Assembly (NCBI GenBank): GCA_045541915.1
Contig: JAZQJZ010000034.1
Location: 1-64,000, forward strand
Source: RGIG5579 sp045541915
GTDB lineage: Bacteria > Bacillota > Clostridia > Oscillospirales > SIG627
Length of the DNA: 64,000 bases
Direction of reading: 5' to 3'
In this document: one piece after another, positions 39,533-46,266 of the stretch
Position numbering within the stretch: position 1 is the stretch's first letter
Layout of the letters: each line of letters opens with the position of its first letter
Notes under the pieces: model-generated
Database searches by the model: none
Seen by the model: the letters and a program-made list of their open reading frames with translations, nothing else
Told to the model about the DNA's origin: nothing
Program-made: the position numbers and the translations under genes

Positions 39533-42451
39533 TTACACGTTCCAACCGGCAAGGCGTCGATCTAAAATAACGCCATCCCAGTCGGTGATTTCGCCATCGC
39601 CATCAATGTCCATTGAATTCAAATCAACGGAAACATTCCAACCGGCAAGATAACGCGCCAGAAGCACACCATCCCAGTCGGAAACTTCACCGTCGCCATC
39701 GGCATCGCCAACCAAGACAGCAGAAGATCCGCCGGAGCCACCGGGAGTACTGTTGACAAGAGAAACCGATTTTGACGCGGTCAAAACCCCCAGAGATTCG
39801 TTGGCAGGAGAATGGAGCGTTACGGTTGCTCCGATATTCTGAGTAGAAGCAGTTTCACCCGTTGCCTTCACAACAAGCTGAAAAATACCACTGGAAAGGG
39901 TGCCGGCATCCTTCAATGCAACCACACCTGCTTTATTGTTCGCAGAATAATCGTGGATCAGGGCATTCATAGTCCAATCTGCGGAAATCAACTGAAGCGC
40001 AGGTCCAAAATCCAGCTGGATCATAGCCGAGGTCAAGCTGGGACAGTTGGAAATGGCAATGGAAACCGTAGCAGTCTGGCCAATTTGAATTTGATCGGTG
40101 GACACTTGAATGGAGATGGAAGGAGCCACCGAGGCTACAGGAGTCACGGAAGAACCACCTGCAGATCTCTCTTCCTGGATGACCTGAGAAATGGGAAAGG
40201 GGCCAACGGAGGGCGCTCCGCTTCCGCTTCCGGGGACAAAGGGGCCACTAGCCTCATTGTCATTGGAATCGTCGCCATCGTTTAAAATCAGATACACGGC
40301 ATCCCGGTCGGAGACCACGCCGTCACCGTTGAAATCACAGTTTTGGCTGACCGGATACTGGGACGGGAGGAAGGTGTGATACAAAAGATAGACTGCATCG
40401 GCAGTGCCGATCTTTCCGTCGCCGGTCAGATCCACCAAGGGAGGATTTCCAACCAGAACGGTGAATGAAGTTACAAGACCGCGATACGTAACGGTAACAG
40501 TTTGGGAACCGGACTTTGCGGAATTGTAACCAGTGGTGATAACATCGGAAGAGGTCAATAAGATAGGCTCAAAGGTTCCGTTGTTATAACTCACCCGCAG
40601 AATACCGCCGGAAAGATTCAGTCCTTCGCCGTATTCATAGCGAAGCTGGGGCTTTGTTTGTACGGAAATCTCCGTGATGCTCTTGGCAACCACAAGTACA
40701 TCAAACTGAGCAGATTTACCGCCGTAGCTTACTGTTACAGAGTGTGTACCCAAGATACTGGTATCAAGAACAGAAACAGTGACGCCTTCCATATCCATAG
40801 GAAGAACTTCGGGATCACCGTATTCAAAGGTAACCGTAATCTCACCGCCGGTAAGGCTTAAAGCCATTCCTTCCACAATGGTTGTAGCATCCGGAATTTT
40901 CGAAACAGTGATGCCGGTCACGGGGGGTTCCACAATTTCGATCACATGGGTAAAATAAACAGACTGATCCTGATAGGTTACTGTGGGTGCAATTGTTGCC
41001 ACCGCATCAGACTCAAAGCCGGTAATCACCACATCGGAAGAGCCCATACTCACATGCTGAGAGGAGGAATTGCAATAATGGGCAAGTATCGTGCCGCCGG
41101 TCAGATCCAAAGGCTGATTGACGAAATAAGTCATCTTGTTGGGGTAATTCTCGATCTCAATGGATTGGAGGCATTTCTCATTGACAGTGATATTGAATTT
41201 TGTGACCTTACCTTGATAGGAGACCACAATCTCCTGCGTTCCGGAGATACTGGGATTAAAACCGGAAAAGGTAACACCACTGGCTGAAAAATCAACATAG
41301 TCATAAGTGCCTTCTTTTTCAAACTCTACATAAAGCACTCCACCGGAAAGATCCAAGGCAGTATCACAGAAACAGTATGTTAGCTCCGCAGGATAAGCAT
41401 GTACCGAAATGTTCTTCACAGAATTAGCGCGAACTTCAAACTGCAAAGTATCGCTCTTATCCCCAAAAGTAAATGTCACATCCACGGTGCCCGGGGTAGA
41501 TGTATCGAATGATCCGACGGTTGCATTTTCCAGAGGAACATCGGAGATCACGGTTCCGTCGGTATAGGTTACCTTAAAGGTGCCGCCTGTTAGATCCAAG
41601 GCATGCTCACCAACAAAATAACTCGTTTTGTCGGGAAAGGCGATGATTTCAATAGAATCCACAAACTCATCTGTTAAGGATAAAACCTTGACGGTGACCT
41701 GGCTTTGCACGCGAAAGCCATTATAAGAAACGGTCACAACCTGGCTGCCAAGACAGGAGCTATCAAAGCCAGAGACCATCTCTTCTTCCAGATCGATCTC
41801 GTCATAGGCGTCAAAATTACCATTTTCCAAGGGATAATAATGCAGATACGAACCGGCAAAAGAAAACTCCTCGTTCAGGTCGTATTCCGTCTTGTAAAGT
41901 GAAAGTTGCACTCTGGAAAAAGGAGTAAAAATAAAATTGGCAGCAGTTGCAAAATCATTGGCAACAGAACCGGCTTTGCCATAGACCGCAAAATTTGCAG
42001 AACAACCCGTAAAGGCGTCTGAAGCAATCTCGCTAACGCTCTCAGGGATATAAGCCTTGCTGAGAGAGGTAACATTATCAAAAGCGCCGCTGGCAATTTT
42101 CAAAAATCCCTCCGGGAAGACAACGGTCTCCAAGGCGGTACAAGATGCGAAAGCGCCGGCAGCAACGCCCACAACGGCATACTGATTCCCATTATGCTCT
42201 GTGATACCGGGAATGGTCACATTTGCATCAGCTGAATCAAAACCGATGACCGTAGCCGTTAAATCATTTTCGTTATAATCAAAAGTAAAGGTGGTGCCTG
42301 TGGGCGTGCTTCCTCCAGAACCGGTGTTTCCACCGGAGGTGTTGCCGTCAACAATAACCGGCGGCGTGGAGGCAGCAATTGCATGCAAAGGCATTGCCGT
42401 TACAAGAAAAACAAGGGCCAAAACACAGGCAAGAAAGCGTTTTAAACTCAT
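39533..42451 (-). CDS. Multidomain surface protein: LRR (BspA-like), bacterial Ig-like repeats, cohesin-like domain, dockerins
   Basis: A 972-aa secreted protein starting at MSLKRFLACVLALVF behind GGAGG. After the signal peptide (to about residue 27) there is a BspA-type leucine-rich segment (about 60-150, 'LETVVFPEGFLKIASGAFDN'), six or so Big_3-like Ig repeats (about 170-660; each has 'LDLTGG.. V.Y..G' strands), a dockerin-like pair of calcium loops (about 670-725, 'DLTGDGKIGTADAVYLLY' and 'DFNGDGVVSDRDAVYLIL'), a cohesin-like domain (about 780-887), and a C-terminal type I dockerin (about 912-972) with twin loops 'DADGDGEVSDWDGVLLARYL' and 'DIDGDGEITDWDGVILDRRL'. No catalytic domain is seen. 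Having both cohesin and dockerin it could chain or cap complexes. The unusual Trp in both loops may mark pair specificity. Confidence 0.82.
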   Translation of the reverse strand: MSLKRFLACVLALVFLVTAMPLHAIAASTPPVIVDGNTSGGNTGSGGSTPTGTTFTFDYNENDLTATVIGFDSADANVTIPGITEHNGNQYAVVGVAAGAFASCTALETVVFPEGFLKIASGAFDNVTSLSKAYIPESVSEIASDAFTGCSANFAVYGKAGSVANDFATAANFIFTPFSRVQLSLYKTEYDLNEEFSFAGSYLHYYPLENGNFDAYDEIDLEEEMVSGFDSSCLGSQVVTVSYNGFRVQSQVTVKVLSLTDEFVDSIEIIAFPDKTSYFVGEHALDLTGGTFKVTYTDGTVISDVPLENATVGSFDTSTPGTVDVTFTFGDKSDTLQFEVRANSVKNISVHAYPAELTYCFCDTALDLSGGVLYVEFEKEGTYDYVDFSASGVTFSGFNPSISGTQEIVVSYQGKVTKFNITVNEKCLQSIEIENYPNKMTYFVNQPLDLTGGTILAHYCNSSSQHVSMGSSDVVITGFESDAVATIAPTVTYQDQSVYFTHVIEIVEPPVTGITVSKIPDATTIVEGMALSLTGGEITVTFEYGDPEVLPMDMEGVTVSVLDTSILGTHSVTVSYGGKSAQFDVLVVAKSITEISVQTKPQLRYEYGEGLNLSGGILRVSYNNGTFEPILLTSSDVITTGYNSAKSGSQTVTVTYRGLVTSFTVLVGNPPLVDLTGDGKIGTADAVYLLYHTFLPSQYPVSQNCDFNGDGVVSDRDAVYLILNDGDDSNDNEASGPFVPGSGSGAPSVGPFPISQVIQEERSAGGSSVTPVASVAPSISIQVSTDQIQIGQTATVSIAISNCPSLTSAMIQLDFGPALQLISADWTMNALIHDYSANNKAGVVALKDAGTLSSGIFQLVVKATGETASTQNIGATVTLHSPANESLGVLTASKSVSLVNSTPGGSGGSSAVLVGDADGDGEVSDWDGVLLARYLAGWNVSVDLNSMDIDGDGEITDWDGVILDRRLAGWNV

Positions 42452-42491
42452 CTTTTTCCTCCAGTCAAATCGAATTCCATAGCTTACGGTT

Positions 42492-42520
42492 ATTCTACCA
42501 TACAGAAGACGATATGTCAA
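42492..42520 (-). promoter_or_regulatory. Sigma-A promoter of the dockerin/cohesin operon
   Basis: Perfect TTGACA, 17-bp spacer, TAGAAT. It shows that the surface pair is its own transcription unit inside the rpsB-polC block. Confidence 0.8.
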
Positions 42521-42542
42521 ACATAAATAAGTGGAATTTCAC

Positions 42543-42584
42543 AATAAAAAAAAGGAAAAGCCGCAACAAATTAGCGGCTTTTCC
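42543..42584 (-). terminator. Terminator after tsf
   Basis: GGAAAAGCCGC and GCGGCTTTTCC make a perfect 11-bp stem with a 9-nt loop, followed by TTTTTTTT on the minus strand. It ends the rpsB-tsf transcript before the surface pair. Confidence 0.88.
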
Positions 42585-42601
42585 AAAATTTAAACTTTTG
42601 A

Positions 42602-43519
42602 TTATTTAGAGGTCAGCTTTGCAATTTCTTCTGCAAAATTGTCTTCTCTCTTCTCAAGGCCTTCGCCCTTTTCATAGCGAATGAACTGTGCGATGGTGAA
42701 GTCATCGCCCAATTCTTTTGCAACGGAAGCGATATACTTGCCAACGGTCAGCTTGTCATCCTTAACATAGGCCTGTTCAGTGAGGCAGTTGATGGAATAG
42801 AACTTCTTCAGTTTTCCTTCTACCATCATACCGATAACCTTCTCGGGTTTCTTTGCATTGGCAGGATCGTTCTTGATCTGAGAAGCAATGATTTCCTTTT
42901 CCTTCTCGATGGCATCTGCAGGAACAGAAGCGGGATCCAGATAAATGGGGTTCATTGCAGCAGCCTGGAGACAAACGTTCTTAGCAGCTTCAGTGAAGGC
43001 CTCGTTGTCCAGAACCTTGCTCATCTTCACAACAACACCAATGTTACCCTTGCCGTGAACATAGGAGGAAGCAGCTCCTTCGATAATAACAAATCTGCGG
43101 ATGTTGATGTTTTCACCAATGGTGAAGATCTTATCCTTCAGGGCAGCTTCCACATCGAGACCATCCTTGAAATCCTTCTTCAGCAGTTCTTCTACAGAAG
43201 CGGGACGGGTCTTCAAGATGATGCGGAGAAGATCATCAACAAATTCACCAAATACTGCGTTCTTGGCAGCGAAGTCGGTTTCAATGTTTACTTCGATCAT
43301 AGCAGCGGTGTGGGTCTCCTTATCCAAAAGGATGGATACCAGACCTTCAGCGGCAATACGGCTGGATTTCTTTGCAGCAACTGCAAGGCCCTTCTCACGA
43401 AGGATCTTGATGGCTTCTTCTTCGTTACCGTTTGCTTCTACAAGAGCTTTCTTACAATCCATCATACCGATGCCGGTCTTTGCTCTGAGAGCGGCAACTG
43501 TCTTTGCACTAATTTCCAT
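42602..43519 (-). CDS. tsf: Elongation factor Ts
   Basis: A 305-aa nucleotide exchange factor for EF-Tu. The N-terminal UBA-like domain has 'VAALRAKTGIGMMDCKKALVEANGN' split as usual, followed by 'AEGLVSILLD', 'IEVNIETDFAAKNAVFGEFV' and the dimerisation/core domains. It follows rpsB after 29 bp, and ends in a strong terminator. Confidence 0.97.
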   Translation of the reverse strand: MEISAKTVAALRAKTGIGMMDCKKALVEANGNEEEAIKILREKGLAVAAKKSSRIAAEGLVSILLDKETHTAAMIEVNIETDFAAKNAVFGEFVDDLLRIILKTRPASVEELLKKDFKDGLDVEAALKDKIFTIGENINIRRFVIIEGAASSYVHGKGNIGVVVKMSKVLDNEAFTEAAKNVCLQAAAMNPIYLDPASVPADAIEKEKEIIASQIKNDPANAKKPEKVIGMMVEGKLKKFYSINCLTEQAYVKDDKLTVGKYIASVAKELGDDFTIAQFIRYEKGEGLEKREDNFAEEIAKLTSK

Positions 43520-43548
43520 AATGATTGTTTCCTTTCAAAATTGACGCA

Positions 43549-44313
43549 TTAAGCGTTTTCTTCGGTGGCAGCTTCTTCAGCAACAGCTTCAACCACTTCT
43601 TCGCTCTGCTCGGGAGCAAGAGCATCGTCGCCCTGGTGACCTTCGATTACAGCGTTTGCCATAACAGAAGCGATGAGACGGATGGCGCGGATGGCGTCGT
43701 CGTTACCGGGGATCACGTAATCTGCTTCATCGGGATCGCAGTTGGTATCAACAATAGCAACCATGGGGATACCAAGTTTCTTTGCTTCGAGAACAGCGTT
43801 TCTTTCCTTCTTGGGGTCAACAATGAAGATAGCGCTGGGAAGACCTTCCATCTCCTTGATACCGCCATAGTTCTTTTCCAGGTCGGCAATCTCCTTCTTG
43901 TGCTCCAGAACTTCCTTCTTGGGGAGCAGATCAAAGGTGCCGTCTTCTTCAAACTTTTTCAGTTTGTTCAAGCGAGCAATGCTCTTCTTGATGGTCTTGT
44001 AGTTGGTCAGCATACCGCCGGGCCAACGAACGTTTACATAGTACATACCGCATCTCAAGGCTTCTTCTTTGATGGCGTCCTGAGCCTGCTTTTTGGTTCC
44101 AACAAACAGGATGTTGCCACCCTCCTGAGCTACTTCGCGAACAAAGTTGTAAGCTTCTTCCACTTTCTTCACGGTTTTCTGCAGATCAACGATGTGGATA
44201 CCGTTTCTCTGGGTGAAGATGTACTCTGCCATTTTGGGATTCCATCTTCTGGTTTGGTGTCCGAAGTGAACTCCCGCTTCCAGGAGCTGCTTCATAGAGA
44301 TGATGTTGCTCAT
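43549..44313 (-). CDS. rpsB: 30S ribosomal protein S2
   Basis: A 254-aa protein starting at MSNIISMKQLLEAGVHFGHQ behind AAAGGAA. The core matches S2 throughout ('MAEYIFTQRNGIHIVDLQKT', 'VNVRWPGGMLTN', 'IVDTNCDPDEADYVIPGNDD'). The last 25 residues are an acidic Glu/Ala-rich tail seen in many Clostridia. It leads the rpsB-tsf unit with a strong promoter and a structured leader of about 80 nt. Confidence 0.97.
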   Translation of the reverse strand: MSNIISMKQLLEAGVHFGHQTRRWNPKMAEYIFTQRNGIHIVDLQKTVKKVEEAYNFVREVAQEGGNILFVGTKKQAQDAIKEEALRCGMYYVNVRWPGGMLTNYKTIKKSIARLNKLKKFEEDGTFDLLPKKEVLEHKKEIADLEKNYGGIKEMEGLPSAIFIVDPKKERNAVLEAKKLGIPMVAIVDTNCDPDEADYVIPGNDDAIRAIRLIASVMANAVIEGHQGDDALAPEQSEEVVEAVAEEAATEENA

Positions 44314-44340
44314 TTTTGGTTCCTTTCCGGGTTTTACCCG

Positions 44341-44401
44341 CCACGGTCTCAACAAAGAACAGCGAATTTCGCCGACCCTCTTTGCGAAAAAAGGACCGTG
44401 T
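44341..44401 (-). ncRNA. Structured 5' leader of rpsB, possible S2 autoregulatory element
   Basis: On the minus strand three nested helices can stack: CACGGTC with GACCGTG (44394-44400 with 44342-44348), inside it CAAAG with CTTTG, and inside that GCG with CGC around a short loop. They lie between the promoter and the Shine-Dalgarno of rpsB. Ribosomal proteins often repress their own mRNA by binding such leaders. I do not recognise it as a specific known family. Confidence 0.45.
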
Positions 44402-44422
44402 GTGAATTTTATTTTTCAAGAG

Positions 44423-44451
44423 ATTCTAACACAATTGGTTTTGAAAATCAA
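44423..44451 (-). promoter_or_regulatory. Sigma-A promoter of rpsB-tsf
   Basis: TTGATT, 17 bp, TAGAAT on the minus strand, about 110 bp before the rpsB start codon. Confidence 0.75.
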
Positions 44452-44499
44452 GTTCTTGTCCATAAAAAGAACGGTTCATTTGGGAGTAAATTGCAAAAT

Positions 44500-46266
44500 T
44501 TACAAAATGTTCATAGCTTTTTCGTACTCAGAGAGTAAATATGCCTTAGAAACACCGGCAGAAATATGATCCCATGGCAAGATCTCATCCACGGGAATCT
44601 GGCGGTTGGCATAGAAGGAAGAGTCAAGTCCGGCCTCGGCAATGGCCTCCTCCCATACATCCAGATGAAAGTACTCGTCCCAGGAATCAAAGATCTGCCC
44701 CTTTTCAAAGGCAAGAACAATGGCCTTGGAAAGCCTTCTGTCTCCTCTGGCAAAGACGGCTTCCATGCGGCTGGCCTTGGCATCGTGCCAGTTATAGCTG
44801 ACCTTTCTGGTATTGATGTTTTCGCGCACCAGGCTCTGCTTCCGTTCAACTTCCTCAAGGGTGTTCTGACCAGCCCACTGGAAGGGCGTTTGAGGTTTTG
44901 GAATGAAGCAGGCAACGCTGATATTGACGCTGACGCTCTTCCCTTTCGGCTTTTCGGGATTTTGATAATAAAGATTCACAATGCGCTGGGCAAGTTCTGC
45001 AATCCCCTTCACATCTTCATCCTTTTCATTGGGTAAGCCATCAATAAAATAGAGCTTTACTGCGGTCATACCGGCAGAGAATACATAATTCATGGTACGG
45101 GTGATATCCTCTTCCGTCACGCCCTTATGGATCACATCCCTTAAGCGCTGCGTACCGGCCTCCGGCGCAAAGGTAAAGGATCCCTTTTTCAGTCCCGGAA
45201 CCTCGTCCATAATTTTCTGGGAGAAGCTATCCACACGCATGGAAGGGAGGGAAAGGCGGATCTTTTCCTTCGGGCACCACTCCAAAAGCTTGGAACACAT
45301 TTCAGAAAGGCCGGAATAATCGGAAATAGAAAGGGCGCACATCGAGATTTCCGGATAACCGGAGCCACGTGTGGCTTGAAGTGCCAATTCATTGAGCTTT
45401 TCCGGGCTTCTTTCACGGATCGGGCGACAGGTCATACCGGCCTGGCAGAAGCGACAGCCGCGGATGCAACCGCGAAATACTTCCAACACAGTACGGTCGT
45501 GCACCGCCTCAACGTGAGGGATGACGGGAGAGGTGGGATAAAAGGAGTTTTCAAAATCCTTGACAATACGTTTGGTGATCTTTTTGGGGACATCGTCAAA
45601 TCGAGGTTCAAAGGAGGCAATGGTGCCGTCTTCTCCATATTTCACCTCATAAAGAGAGGGAACATAAAATCCGTTCAGGTGCGAAGCCAGACGCAAGAAT
45701 TCTTCTTTAGACTTCCCTTCTTTTTTACACTTTTCATACAAATTCATCAGTTCCGGTAGCGCCTCTTCCCCCTCACCGATGGACATAATATCGAAAAAGT
45801 CAGCAAAGGGCTCGGGGTTGTATGTACATGGGCCACCGCAAAGGAGAATGGGCCATTCTTCTCCCCTTTCACTGGCGTAAAACGGAATACCGGCAAGAGA
45901 GAGCATATAAAGCACGTTGGTATAGCACATTTCATATTGCATAGTAAAGGCGCAGAAATCAAACCGGCGCAGTGAATCACCGCTTTCCAGTGCATAAAGA
46001 GGTACACCCTCCCGGCGAAGAAGCTCACCCATATCCGGCCAAGGAGCAAAGCACCTTTCGCACCAAACGTTTTCCATTTGGTTTAAAACGCCGTAGAGAA
46101 TTTTCATTCCCAAATTGGACATTCCGATCTCATAGGTATCGGGAAAGCAAAAGGCAACGCGCACCTTGCCGTCCTTTTCCTTGATGATCTCGCCCACCTC
46201 GCCGCCAATATAGCGGCCAGGCTTTTCTACTTGGTCCAATACATTTTCCAGTTGATTCGGAATCAT
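44500..46266 (-). CDS. B12-binding-type radical SAM protein, TIGR03960 family
   Basis: A 588-aa protein with an N-terminal cobalamin-binding-like Rossmann region ('VRVAFCFPDTYEIGMSNLGMKILYG') and a radical SAM core whose cluster motif is CIRGCRFC (CX3CX2C, near residue 262). 'LRLSLPSMRVDSF' written here as 'IRLSLPSMRVDSFS' and 'TFAPEAGTQRLRDVI' are typical of TIGR03960 proteins, found widely in Clostridia. Their substrate is unknown. The usual companion (TIGR03936/DUF2344) and the Rng/rplU genes often next to it are not in this window. It overlaps uvrA by four bases and so is in the uvrBA operon. Confidence 0.88.
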   Translation of the reverse strand: MIPNQLENVLDQVEKPGRYIGGEVGEIIKEKDGKVRVAFCFPDTYEIGMSNLGMKILYGVLNQMENVWCERCFAPWPDMGELLRREGVPLYALESGDSLRRFDFCAFTMQYEMCYTNVLYMLSLAGIPFYASERGEEWPILLCGGPCTYNPEPFADFFDIMSIGEGEEALPELMNLYEKCKKEGKSKEEFLRLASHLNGFYVPSLYEVKYGEDGTIASFEPRFDDVPKKITKRIVKDFENSFYPTSPVIPHVEAVHDRTVLEVFRGCIRGCRFCQAGMTCRPIRERSPEKLNELALQATRGSGYPEISMCALSISDYSGLSEMCSKLLEWCPKEKIRLSLPSMRVDSFSQKIMDEVPGLKKGSFTFAPEAGTQRLRDVIHKGVTEEDITRTMNYVFSAGMTAVKLYFIDGLPNEKDEDVKGIAELAQRIVNLYYQNPEKPKGKSVSVNISVACFIPKPQTPFQWAGQNTLEEVERKQSLVRENINTRKVSYNWHDAKASRMEAVFARGDRRLSKAIVLAFEKGQIFDSWDEYFHLDVWEEAIAEAGLDSSFYANRQIPVDEILPWDHISAGVSKAYLLSEYEKAMNIL

